Program-made: the position numbers and the translations under genes | Assembly (NCBI GenBank): GCA_027456925.1 | Contig: DAIDTZ010000403.1 | Span: 1-9,347, forward strand | Length of the DNA: 9,347 bases | Direction of reading: 5' to 3' | Source: Nitrospirota bacterium | GTDB lineage: Bacteria; Nitrospirota; UBA9217 | In this document: in pieces, positions 1-5,804 of the stretch | How positions within the stretch are numbered: the stretch's first letter is position 1 | Layout of the letters: each line of letters starts with the position of its first letter | The notes under the pieces: generated by a model | The model's database searches: none | Told to the model about the DNA's origin: nothing | Seen by the model: only the letters and a program-made list of their open reading frames with translations

Positions 1-2
1 CG

Positions 3-431
3 CTTCGACTTCTGGGACGAAGCAGTCTTTCTTCGAGCGATGCGCTGCCTGGAGATGCGCCGGTCATTATCGGCTTCAGCCTGTTGATAATGCTTGGAAT
101 TGCACAAGCGGTGAGCAAGGAGGGCATTACGCTCGACACCAACGAGCTGACAGAAAGGTTGATCGCGCAGCATCTTGCTCAAAGGATCGAGGCAGCGGGC
201 AACGATGAAGCCCCAAGACAGGATATTCTTGAGGTTTCCAGGATAGCGACGCAGATACCGGGCCAAATTGTCAACACTGCAAAAGAGGAAGTGGAAGAAC
301 TTTTTAGGACGTGCTATTCAGTACTTCCCGAATTTATCCAAGGCAGCGATGAATCCAGAAAGCAGTTAATGCCGATATTCGGAACTGCCCTGCTTTTGCT
401 TTTACAATCTCAAATCAAAACGGATGATTAA
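3..431 (+). CDS. Hypothetical protein, 5'-truncated by the window edge
   Basis: I do not recognise this protein. The frame is open from the first bases of the window to the TAA-type stop at 429-431. In-frame starts exist at 84 (TTG) and 90 (ATG), but neither has a Shine-Dalgarno sequence, so the gene probably begins upstream of the window. The visible part is about 142 residues. A hydrophobic stretch (roughly codons 60-120 bp into the window, around PVIIGFSLLIMLGIAQAV) could be a membrane helix or a buried helix. A charged, helix-rich region follows, with many Glu, Gln and Arg residues, and a second hydrophobic helix (TALLLLLQSQI) lies near the C terminus. No catalytic motif, metal site or cysteine pattern is evident. 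If the start really is at 84 or 90, the protein has 113-115 residues. The coding status is likely but not certain. Confidence 0.5.
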   Translation, partial: LRLLGRSSLSSSDALPGDAPVIIGFSLLIMLGIAQAVSKEGITLDTNELTERLIAQHLAQRIEAAGNDEAPRQDILEVSRIATQIPGQIVNTAKEEVEELFRTCYSVLPEFIQGSDESRKQLMPIFGTALLLLLQSQIKTDD

Positions 432-786
432 AGCCGGCAGGAAAGGCAGGACGAAGTGAAAACCGGTATTGTATCTAACAAAACGGAATGATACCGAGGC
501 ATAAAAAAAGAGGTTCGCCTCACTCGCGCGTTCTCATGTTACAACCCGTAATTCTTATTTTTCAGAACTGCCGATGCTGCATAGTTGTACGTGGAGTTGT
601 CGGCCCCTGCCCTATTGTTATATGCTCATCTACGGGTTGAAACATGCATCGCCACAACACGATCTTCAGACGAAAAATATTTTGCGCGATTCATTTACCT
701 CAATCACGGGTAAGAAAGAACCGAAATGGGTGGAAGGATTCACTGGAATTCGATAAGGACAACGATAAATCTCTGGAGACGTTCAC
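432..786. other. Intergenic region without a convincing gene
   Basis: About 355 bases lie between the first reading frame and surE. The stretch is more A+T-rich than its neighbours. It holds an A7 run (503-509) beside a short GAGG-TTCG-CCTC hairpin (510-521). A 60-codon plus-strand frame (574-756) lacks a ribosome binding site and has a composition unlike a real protein, so I do not call it. The surE ribosome binding site (GGAG, 775-778) lies at the right edge. I see no clear sigma-70 promoter; the nearest candidate is a loose TTGTCG with TATATG near 598-626, and it is weak. Confidence 0.5.
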
Positions 787-1563
787 ATGATCCTGGTTAC
801 CAATGACGACGGCGTATACTCCCCCGGCATCCTGATTCTCGCAAAACGTTTGCGCGAGATCGACACGGTCGTGATCGTCGCTCCGGACCGGGAGCGGAGC
901 GCGGCCGGCCATTCCATGACCCTTCACCGCCCGCTCCTGATCGAAGAGATCAAGGAATCGATCTACAGCGTGAATGGCACGCCGACCGACTGCGTGAACA
1001 TCGCGGTCAAGGGGCTCTTGAAGGAAATACCCCGGCTCGTGGTCTCCGGCGTCAACAAGGGGCCGAACCTGGGAGACGACGTTACGTATTCGGGGACCGT
1101 TGCCGGGGCGATCGAGGGTATTTTGCTCGGAATCCCTTCCTTTGCGATTTCCCTGGCTGCGCGGGAGGATTTTCGTTTCGCTGAAGCTTCGGAGGTCGCG
1201 GTCCGCACGGCAAGCCGGATACTGGAGCAGGGGCTTCCCGGAGGCACGCTCCTCAATATCAACGTCCCGAACCTTTCGATCGATAAAATGCAGGGAACGC
1301 TCATCACGAGGCTGGGGAAGCGGATCTATCACCAGATGACGGTGGAACGCGTAGACCCGCGCGGGAAGAAGTACTACTGGATCGGCGGAGGTGAGCCGGA
1401 TTGGGAACGGGAAGAAGGCACGGACCTGGATGCCGTTGACCGGAAGTTCGTGTCGATCACGCCGCTCCACCTCGACATGACGGATTATGCGTCATTCGAC
1501 GGGCTGCGTTCCCTGGAAAAGATGTCCTACGGGGAGATCTCCGGGCGCGGGAGCGCCGAGTGA
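787..1563 (+). CDS. surE: 5'/3'-nucleotidase SurE
   Basis: This is a metal-dependent cytoplasmic phosphatase that removes phosphate from nucleoside monophosphates; family members can also act on short polyphosphate. The N terminus carries the family hallmark TNDDG with the two metal-binding aspartates (Asp7, Asp8). It is followed by APDRERSAAGHS (Ser38 corresponds to the family's active-site serine), NGTPTDCV (residues 63-70) and SGVNKGPNLGDDVTYSGT (residues 87-104), which supplies the conserved Asn of the metal site. The length of 258 residues is normal for the family. The ATG at 787 follows a GGAG eight bases upstream and starts exactly at the conserved MILVTNDDG sequence. The stop overlaps the GTG start of pcm by four bases. 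The surE-pcm pairing is a well-known bacterial arrangement linked to stationary-phase survival, so the assignment is secure. Confidence 0.97.
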   Translation: MILVTNDDGVYSPGILILAKRLREIDTVVIVAPDRERSAAGHSMTLHRPLLIEEIKESIYSVNGTPTDCVNIAVKGLLKEIPRLVVSGVNKGPNLGDDVTYSGTVAGAIEGILLGIPSFAISLAAREDFRFAEASEVAVRTASRILEQGLPGGTLLNINVPNLSIDKMQGTLITRLGKRIYHQMTVERVDPRGKKYYWIGGGEPDWEREEGTDLDAVDRKFVSITPLHLDMTDYASFDGLRSLEKMSYGEISGRGSAE

Positions 1564-2204
1564 TCAACTACGAAAAAGAGCGCAGCCGGATGGTGGAAGA
1601 GCAGATCATCGCCCGGGGGGTAAAGGACGAGCGTGTGCTTGCAGCCATGCGCAAGGTGCCGCGTCACGAGTTCCTGCCCGAGGCCATCCGCGGCATGGCG
1701 TACCAGGACAGCGCGCTCCCGCTGGGGGAGGCCCAGACCATGTCCCAGCCCTATATGGTCGCGCTCATGACGGAGCAGCTGGAACTCAAGGGACACGAGC
1801 GCGTGCTTGAGATCGGCACGGGTTCCGGTTATCAGGCCGCTGTGCTTTCCGAGTTGTGTGAAAAGGTTTACACCGTGGAACGCATCAAGATGCTTGCGGA
1901 TCGGGCCCGCCAGTCGCTCGACCGGCTCGGCTACCGGAGCGTGGCTATTAAAGTATATGACGGGACCTATGGGTGGAAAGAAATGGCGCCCTTCGATGCC
2001 ATCATGGTCACGGCCGGCGCACCTGACGTGCCTGCACCGCTCGTTGAACAGCTCAAAGAAGGCGGCAGGATGGTAATTCCTGTTGGAGAGAGGTTCGGAC
2101 AGACGCTTTTAAAAATCGTAAAAACCCCCGCAGGGCCTGTCACGGAGCGAAGCATTCCCTGCGTATTCGTCCCGCTCATCGGCAACCACGGATGGAAAGA
2201 ATAA
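1560..2204 (+). CDS. pcm: Protein-L-isoaspartate O-methyltransferase
   Basis: The enzyme uses S-adenosylmethionine to methylate the alpha-carboxyl of L-isoaspartyl residues in aged proteins, starting their repair. It acts in the cytoplasm. The 214-residue length matches the bacterial family. Visible signatures are VPRHEFLP (33-40), the substrate-side segment GEAQTMSQPYMVA (56-68) and the class I methyltransferase SAM loop VLEIGTGSGYQAAVL (82-96). These are followed by VYTVERI (motif II acidic residue) and the PFDAIMVTAGAPDVP region. The GTG start at 1560 overlaps the surE stop in a GTGA junction and has GGAG upstream, which points to translational coupling. The gene converges with the minus-strand phosphatase gene, leaving only six bases between the two stop codons and no recognisable terminator hairpin there. 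Confidence 0.97.
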   Translation: MINYEKERSRMVEEQIIARGVKDERVLAAMRKVPRHEFLPEAIRGMAYQDSALPLGEAQTMSQPYMVALMTEQLELKGHERVLEIGTGSGYQAAVLSELCEKVYTVERIKMLADRARQSLDRLGYRSVAIKVYDGTYGWKEMAPFDAIMVTAGAPDVPAPLVEQLKEGGRMVIPVGERFGQTLLKIVKTPAGPVTERSIPCVFVPLIGNHGWKE

Positions 2205-2210
2205 CCGCTC

Positions 2211-2807
2211 TTACCGCCTCTCCCTTGTTATAAACTCCTCAGCAGATATCCATTGGTACGCAAGCGATAAAGCCGTTCCCATAGCGGTTCCCAGGAGAGC
2301 TCCCGTGAGAACGTCGGTCGGGTAGTGGACCCCCAGGTAAACTCGTGAAAAAGCGATGGCTGAAGCCAGGAGCAGCGGATAGAGCCGCCAGGCAAGGTCC
2401 ATGAACCTCTTTGTCAGATAGAAAAGCGGCAGGGCAAAGGAAAAAGAGCTGATCGCGTGGCCCGAAGGCATGGAAAATGACTTGGGACAGGCCGTGATCA
2501 GCCTGACTCCCTTAATCGCGCGGCATGGCCGGACACGAGCGACGGCATCTTTCATCCAACCCTCCACGAACCCCGAGAGATACGCGGCCAGGCAGGCAAT
2601 CAGGAAAATCCAGACAGCAGTTGCGATATAGGCCTTGCTCTGTTCATTGCTCCTGCGTGCTCCTTGCAGGAGCATGGTAAGAAGAAAGGGGATGACCAGA
2701 AGATAGCCGCGCTGAGAAAGCGCGGGCATGAGAATATCGAACAGGGAGTTCGACAGGCCGTGATTGATCAAAAGCAGCAGCTGCGTGTCGAGGGATTGGA
2801 TGGTCAT
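2211..2807 (-). CDS. PAP2-superfamily membrane phosphatase
   Basis: This is an integral membrane phosphatase of the PAP2 (phosphatidic acid phosphatase type 2/haloperoxidase-like) family. All three catalytic motifs are present: K-x6-RP (Lys86, Arg93-Pro94), PSGH (114-117, with the general-acid His117) and SR-x5-H-x3-D (Ser154-Arg155, nucleophile His161, Asp165). Several hydrophobic segments (about 35-48, 62-80, 119-131, 143-158, 167-185) fit a multi-pass protein with the active site near a membrane face. Cys95 and Cys107 lie between motifs 1 and 2. Substrates in the family include undecaprenyl pyrophosphate, phosphatidate, phosphatidylglycerol phosphate and lipid A, and the sequence does not decide among them. 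It lies 70 bases behind the DUF190 gene on the same strand. No strong ribosome binding site precedes the ATG at 2807, so the exact start is less certain than the identity. Confidence 0.9.
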   Translation of the reverse strand: MTIQSLDTQLLLLINHGLSNSLFDILMPALSQRGYLLVIPFLLTMLLQGARRSNEQSKAYIATAVWIFLIACLAAYLSGFVEGWMKDAVARVRPCRAIKGVRLITACPKSFSMPSGHAISSFSFALPLFYLTKRFMDLAWRLYPLLLASAIAFSRVYLGVHYPTDVLTGALLGTAMGTALSLAYQWISAEEFITRERR

Positions 2808-2821
2808 AGGGATTCATGATG

Positions 2822-2873
2822 CTGCCCCGTCGCTATTTCGGTCATAGCGCAGGGAATGCACGCGATGGGGCAG
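2822..2873. repeat. Structured intergenic inverted repeat with two competing stems
   Basis: Between the DUF190 stop and the phosphatase start, two 12-base arms (2822-2833 and 2862-2873, CTGCCCCGTCGC and GCGATGGGGCAG) are complementary at 11 of 12 positions, with the last forming a G-T/G-U pair. A smaller perfect 6-base stem (CGCTAT 2831-2836, ATAGCG 2844-2849) with a 7-base loop shares three bases with the outer left arm. The two stems therefore partly exclude each other. No T-run follows on the minus strand, so this does not look like a standard intrinsic terminator. It could be an mRNA stability or translation-control element for the phosphatase gene. Confidence 0.55.
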
Positions 2874-2877
2874 GAGG

Positions 2878-3216
2878 TTATTTTTTCCTGGAGCAGCACT
2901 TGATAACAGTCGTGTCGCTTACTTCGATAAGCCCTTTCTCCACGATCGAGGTTACGTCCTCCAGTACATCGTTGATCATTTCTTCCGAATCCACAACCTC
3001 GATCTTGACCGGCAGGGTTGTTGAAAGTTCGAGCATCTTTGCCGTGTGGAAGACCCCGTCGCTCCCGTAGCCTTCGATGCCGCGGAATACCGTGGCGCCG
3101 GCTATTTTGCGTTTGAAGAAGATGTCCAGGAGCACCTCATAGACGGGTTTCCCATGGAGTTTGTCCCCTTCGTCGAGGTAGATGGTGAGCTTCTTTGCAG
3201 CTCCGCTTTTTACCAT
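2878..3216 (-). CDS. DUF190 family PII-like protein
   Basis: This small cytoplasmic protein of the DUF190 family, whose solved members have a PII/CutA-like ferredoxin fold, is probably oligomeric. Family features are the N-terminal strand with LTIYLDEGDK (10-19), HGKPVYEVLLD (21-31) and GATVFRGIEGYG (40-51). Next come LPVKIEVVDSEEMI (68-81) and a C-terminal strand, VSDTTVIK. At 112 residues it is of normal length. The ATG at 3216 has a strong TAAGGAG that overlaps the crcB stop. The crcB-DUF190 pair occurs in many bacteria, which suggests that DUF190 assists or regulates fluoride export; its biochemical role is not established to my knowledge. The C terminus ends in Cys-Cys followed by basic residues, which is a small oddity. 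The family call is solid and the function is inferred only from context. Confidence 0.88.
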   Translation of the reverse strand: MVKSGAAKKLTIYLDEGDKLHGKPVYEVLLDIFFKRKIAGATVFRGIEGYGSDGVFHTAKMLELSTTLPVKIEVVDSEEMINDVLEDVTSIVEKGLIEVSDTTVIKCCSRKK

Positions 3217-3226
3217 GGTCCTCTCC

Positions 3227-3601
3227 TTAAATGCTCTTTGCGATGATTTCTCCGAGTTTGAGCGCTGTGAAGCCGACGAACACGCTTGCGATCACATTCA
3301 CGCCGGCGTAGAGCCACTCACCGTCCGTGAGGAGCGCGCCGGTCTCGTACTCGAACGTGGAGAAGGTCGTATACGCCCCGAGGAAGCCGACGACAAGCAG
3401 CAGGCGCCACTGCGGATTTTCCGTGAACCGTTCGGCCATCAGGGTCATGAGCAGTCCGATGAGAAAACTGCCGGAGACGTTGATGATAAAGGTCCCGAGG
3501 GGAAAGCTGCGGCCCCAGCGCTGGCCGATCCAGATCGCTACCTCGTACCGCGTGACGGCCCCGATGAACCCGCCGATGCCTATGATGAGTAAGTTTATCA
3601 T
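3227..3601 (-). CDS. crcB: Fluoride ion channel CrcB/FluC
   Basis: This is a small membrane channel that lets toxic fluoride leave the cell; family members work as antiparallel dimers. The 124 residues form four predicted membrane helices. Conserved signatures are GGFIGAVTRY (10-19), the GTFIINVSGSFLIG segment (36-49) with pore-lining Asn41, and GFLGAYTTFSTF (72-83). The last contains Thr79, the helix-break region and the two phenylalanines (Phe80, Phe83) that form the fluoride-binding boxes. The gene is first in a minus-strand cluster with DUF190, whose ATG follows ten bases after the crcB stop. The ATG at 3601 fits the family N terminus, although the ribosome binding site is weak. I looked upstream for a fluoride riboswitch and saw none of its conserved core. 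Regulation by the dyads at 3686-3714 is possible. Confidence 0.95.
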   Translation of the reverse strand: MINLLIIGIGGFIGAVTRYEVAIWIGQRWGRSFPLGTFIINVSGSFLIGLLMTLMAERFTENPQWRLLLVVGFLGAYTTFSTFEYETGALLTDGEWLYAGVNVIASVFVGFTALKLGEIIAKSI

Positions 3602-3632
3602 GGAGCGCCGCTTTTACCTTTACAATAAGGTA

Positions 3633-3661
3633 TTTTTATCAGAAGGGGCGGCGTAAGTCAA
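3633..3661 (-). promoter_or_regulatory. Putative sigma-70 promoter of crcB
   Basis: Read on the minus strand, TTGACT (3656-3661) matches the -35 consensus at five of six bases. A 17-base spacer leads to TAAAAA (3633-3638), which matches the -10 consensus at four of six. The predicted start point would lie near 3626, about 25 bases before the crcB ATG. The short leader leaves no room for a full riboswitch. Confidence 0.45.
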
Positions 3662-3685
3662 TAAAAATGGCGCAGCCAAGCCGGG

Positions 3686-3714
3686 TATGATCTTGATCAT
3701 AGAAAATTCTATGA
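3686..3714. promoter_or_regulatory. Two overlapping operator-like dyads in a divergent promoter region
   Basis: The first dyad (3686-3701) is TATGATC-TT-GATCATA, seven-base perfect arms. Its core TGAT-N4-ATCA matches the inner part of the CRP/FNR-family box TTGAT-N4-ATCAA, with the outermost base changed on each side. The second dyad (3697-3714) is TCATAGAA-AA-TTCTATGA, eight-base perfect arms, and overlaps the first by five bases. Both sit between crcB (leftward) and the nfu-like gene (rightward). Relative to the predicted nfu start point, the second dyad covers the -35 area. A transcription-factor site is inferred, and the factor is unknown. Confidence 0.5.
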
Positions 3715-3738
3715 ATCAGGAGTAAAAAGGGATATAAT
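3710..3738 (+). promoter_or_regulatory. Putative promoter of the nfu-like gene with poor -35
   Basis: A perfect -10 hexamer TATAAT lies at 3733-3738, 48 bases before the ATG at 3786. The position 17 bases upstream (3710-3715, TATGAA) is a poor -35 match and falls inside the second dyad. A consensus -10 with a weak -35 overlapped by an inverted repeat fits an activator- or repressor-controlled promoter. The start point would be near 3745. Confidence 0.5.
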
Positions 3739-3785
3739 AGAATCATCAAGCAGCATGACGCCATATCCAAAGAAGGAGATAAATC

Positions 3786-4010
3786 ATGAAAGAGCAAGTT
3801 GAAGAGGCACTCAAAAAAGTACGACCCATGCTCCAGCGGGACGGAGGCGATATCGAACTCGTGAGCGTAGATGCAAGCGGCGTTGTAAAGGTGCGGCTGA
3901 AGGGGGCCTGCGGCTCCTGCCCCATGTCTACCATGACGATGAAGATGGGTGTCGAAAAAATGCTGAAAGAGCAAATCCCGGCAGTTAAGGAAGTTGTCCA
4001 GGTAGCGTAA
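3786..4010 (+). CDS. Stand-alone NifU C-terminal-domain (Nfu-type) Fe-S protein
   Basis: This small cytoplasmic protein consists only of the NifU C-terminal (Nfu) domain, which can carry a [4Fe-4S] cluster at a dimer interface and pass it to target proteins. The CxxC motif is CGSC (Cys42, Cys45) within KGACGSCPMSTMTMKMG, the typical signature. Upstream, RPMLQRDGGDIELVSVD (13-29) is also characteristic. At 74 residues it matches other single-domain Nfu proteins, and no A-type or IscU-like domain is attached. A strong AAGGAG (3773-3778) precedes the ATG. The nearby Rnf operon encodes several Fe-S subunits, so a supporting role is plausible, but the genes are not co-transcribed in any obvious way. 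The domain assignment is secure; the precise client proteins are unknown. Confidence 0.92.
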   Translation: MKEQVEEALKKVRPMLQRDGGDIELVSVDASGVVKVRLKGACGSCPMSTMTMKMGVEKMLKEQIPAVKEVVQVA

Positions 4011-4036
4011 CGACGACATCGGTCACTTGCGGGATT

Positions 4037-4228
4037 TCAGGAGCGCGCCTTAGGCGGCCCTGTGATCCTGCTTTTTTCCGGGCCGGCTTTGGGACTGAAT
4101 TCGGTCACGAGTATCGCATCCCTGCATGTCACGACGCCTTTTGACAGCTCAACGAGATATAAAGTAGCTTTCGATATCGGATAGGGCCGGAGCTGTTCCC
4201 ACGTGAAATTTTCTCCTGCTCGCGGCAT
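4037..4228 (-). CDS. Possible small protein of unknown function
   Basis: This is a 63-codon minus-strand frame that I do not recognise. In favour of a real gene, the ATG at 4228 is preceded by AGGGAGG three bases away, no other gene covers the region, and the central part (WEQLRPYPISKATLYLVEL, then KGVVTCRDAILVTEF) looks like alternating beta strands. The C-terminal 20 residues are Pro/Lys/Gly/Ser-rich and likely disordered. There is one cysteine and no known motif. Against it, the frame is short, and the spacing of the ribosome binding site to the ATG is tight. If real, it is transcribed divergently from the rnf operon and converges with the nfu-like gene, leaving a 26-base gap. Confidence 0.42.
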   Translation of the reverse strand: MPRAGENFTWEQLRPYPISKATLYLVELSKGVVTCRDAILVTEFSPKAGPEKSRITGPPKARS

Positions 4229-4237
4229 TCGCCTCCC

Positions 4238-4303
4238 TCAAGATTTAACACCCTCGTGTTCGCCCGCTGCATCCAGATAACCTTCAAGGAGCGCAATCCG
4301 CAT
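4238..4303 (-). CDS. Possible 21-codon leader ORF upstream of the small unknown gene
   Basis: On the minus strand an ATG at 4301-4303 opens a 21-codon frame (MRIALLEGYLDAAGEHEGVKS) that stops at 4238-4240, nine bases before the ATG at 4228. The predicted peptide is an acidic amphipathic helix and its codons look like coding sequence. The stop lies at the edge of the next gene's ribosome binding site, as in translational coupling. There is no obvious ribosome binding site of its own. This could be a tiny gene, a leader peptide or chance. Confidence 0.2.
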   Translation of the reverse strand: MRIALLEGYLDAAGEHEGVKS

Positions 4304-4326
4304 CAACGTTTTGAAATAAAAAGGTT

Positions 4327-4341
4327 TTAGAATGATTCTTA
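4327..4341. promoter_or_regulatory. Fur/PerR-like 7-1-7 dyad upstream of the rnf promoter
   Basis: The sequence TTAGAAT-G-ATTCTTA contains a perfect AGAAT-G-ATTCT palindrome. It matches the PerR-type box TTATAAT-N-ATTATAA at 11 of 14 arm positions. It is centred about 65 bases upstream of the predicted rnf start point. Fur-family control of an Fe-S/flavin complex would make sense, but one degenerate site is weak evidence. Confidence 0.3.
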
Positions 4342-4363
4342 ATGGTTCCGGGGAAAAATTCGC

Positions 4364-4392
4364 TTGACACATTGACGCCGTTCTGTTATAAA
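4364..4392 (+). promoter_or_regulatory. Sigma-70 promoter of the rnf operon
   Basis: A perfect -35 TTGACA (4364-4369), a 17-base spacer and a -10 TATAAA (4387-4392, five of six) form a near-consensus promoter. Transcription should begin near 4399 and give a leader of about 60 bases before the rnfC ATG at 4459. Its position rules out the in-frame upstream ATG at 4342 as the start of rnfC. Confidence 0.8.
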
Positions 4393-4458
4393 CGGTGCGG
4401 CTTTTTGGATTCTCAAGCTGTAATTCCTACGTTCATTAAATCATGGCAGGTGAGACTG

Positions 4459-5793
4459 ATGGAAGCCACAACCGTAAAAGCAAAAGATACATTCAGCGGA
4501 GGTGTGCATCCTGCTGATAATAAGCAGCTTACCGCACACAAACCCACGGTTACTGCAGCGATCCCCAAGAGAGCAATCATTCCCTTAAGCCAGCACATCG
4601 GCGCCCCCACCAAGTCAATCGTTGTTATCGGACAGGAAGTAAAAAAAGGAGAGAAGATCGGTGAAACCGCCGGTTTTGTTTCCGCGCCGGTCCATGCCTC
4701 GGTTTCCGGCAAAGTGGTTGCCCTCGGCAATTTCCCGCACATCCTCGGCATGGATATCCCCGCCGTTGTGATCGAGAGCGACGGCAAGGATGAATGGATC
4801 GGGGGCCTTAAGGAAAATCCCGGCTATCTGACATTGAGCCCCGATGAACTTAAAAAGCTGGTCGCCGATGCAGGCATCGTGGGCATGGGCGGGGCAACGT
4901 TTCCGACGCATGTCAAGCTTTCCCCGCCCAAGGAGAAGCCGATCGACGTGGTGATTCTGAACGGCGCCGAGTGCGAACCCTACCTTACATCGGACCATCG
5001 GCTCATGCTGGAGAAGTCCAAGGAGATCGTCGAAGGTCTCAAGATCCTCATGCGCATCCTGAACGTGAGCAAGGGCTACATCGGCATCGAATCGAACAAG
5101 CCCGACGCCATAGAAGCCATGACGAAGGCAGCGGCGGGATCGCCTGAGGTCAAGGTCTGGCCGGTCAAGGTAAAGTACCCCCAGGGCGCCGAAAAAATGC
5201 TGATCAAGGCCATTGCCGGCAGAACAGTGCCGGCCGGCGGGCTGCCCATGGATGTTGGTGTCGTTGTGCAGAATGTCGGCACCGCCGAGGCCATCTACAA
5301 TGCGGTACGCTACGGCAGGCCGCTTGTCGAACGCTATGTGACCGTTACCGGCCGCGGGGTCCGGGAACCGAAGAACTTCCTGGCCCGGATCGGCACCCCG
5401 TTCTCCCAGCTTATCGAAGAGGCCGGCGGTCTTACCGATACAGCGGCCAAGGTGATTTCCGGCGGCCCCATGATGGGCATGAGCCAGTATACGCTGGACG
5501 TGCCGGTGATCAAGGGCACGTCAGGCATCACCGTCCTTCCCAAGAACGAGGTAAATACGAATTCCTACGGGCCCTGCATCCGCTGCGGCAGATGCATCGA
5601 CGCCTGCCCCATGAAGCTACAGCCTTCCTACCTCGGGCTCTACATCGAGAAGGGACATTACGAAGACGCCAAAGCGTACAACCTGATGGATTGTTTTGAA
5701 TGCGGTTCCTGCACCTTTGTCTGCCCCGCCAACCGGCCCATGGTCCATTGGGTGAAAAAGGCCAAGAAGGAACTGGCGAAGAAGAAAAACTAG
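4459..5793 (+). CDS. rnfC: Rnf complex subunit RnfC (NAD(H)-side flavin and Fe-S subunit)
   Basis: RnfC is the peripheral cytoplasmic subunit that binds FMN and NAD(H) and carries two [4Fe-4S] clusters in the ferredoxin:NAD+ oxidoreductase complex. The N-terminal barrel-sandwich (lipoyl-like) region includes GQEVKKGEKIGE and SGKVVALG. The flavin/nucleotide domain has GMGGATFPTHVKL (from about 143) and NGAECEPYLTSDHRLM (from 168). The Fe-S motifs are Cys373, 376, 379, 383 and Cys412, 415, 418, 422, each CxxCxxCxxxCP. The length of 444 residues equals the short RnfC type, without the long Ala/Lys-rich C-terminal tail of enterobacteria. I chose ATG 4459 (AGGTGAG at 4448-4454) because it begins just before the conserved FSGGVHP. 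The longer frame from 4342 would include the promoter and adds 39 unrelated residues. The gene is first in the operon. Confidence 0.96.
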   Translation: MEATTVKAKDTFSGGVHPADNKQLTAHKPTVTAAIPKRAIIPLSQHIGAPTKSIVVIGQEVKKGEKIGETAGFVSAPVHASVSGKVVALGNFPHILGMDIPAVVIESDGKDEWIGGLKENPGYLTLSPDELKKLVADAGIVGMGGATFPTHVKLSPPKEKPIDVVILNGAECEPYLTSDHRLMLEKSKEIVEGLKILMRILNVSKGYIGIESNKPDAIEAMTKAAAGSPEVKVWPVKVKYPQGAEKMLIKAIAGRTVPAGGLPMDVGVVVQNVGTAEAIYNAVRYGRPLVERYVTVTGRGVREPKNFLARIGTPFSQLIEEAGGLTDTAAKVISGGPMMGMSQYTLDVPVIKGTSGITVLPKNEVNTNSYGPCIRCGRCIDACPMKLQPSYLGLYIEKGHYEDAKAYNLMDCFECGSCTFVCPANRPMVHWVKKAKKELAKKKN

Positions 5794-5804
5794 AAACGCC
5801 GAGA

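Noticed and set aside
496..521. Intrinsic terminator after the first reading frame
   Set aside because: The hairpin stem is only four to five bases. The run of seven A precedes it on the + strand, so it could only end minus-strand transcripts, and no minus-strand gene lies upstream of it.
574..756. 60-codon plus-strand frame before surE
   Set aside because: No ribosome binding site, a Cys/Tyr/Trp-rich start followed by unrelated composition, and no recognisable feature. Probably chance.
700..1470. Long minus-strand open frame opposite surE
   Set aside because: It lies entirely across a secure surE gene, is rich in Arg, Asp and His as expected for an antisense shadow, and has no family motif.
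3602..3785. Fluoride riboswitch before crcB
   Set aside because: I looked on the minus strand for the conserved GGNGATG, AAAC-GCC and GATG-CCTAC-like pieces and did not find them. The predicted leader is only about 25 bases.
4342..4458. Upstream extension of rnfC by 39 codons
   Set aside because: The near-consensus promoter at 4364-4392 lies inside it, the ATG at 4342 lacks a ribosome binding site, and the residues do not resemble RnfC.
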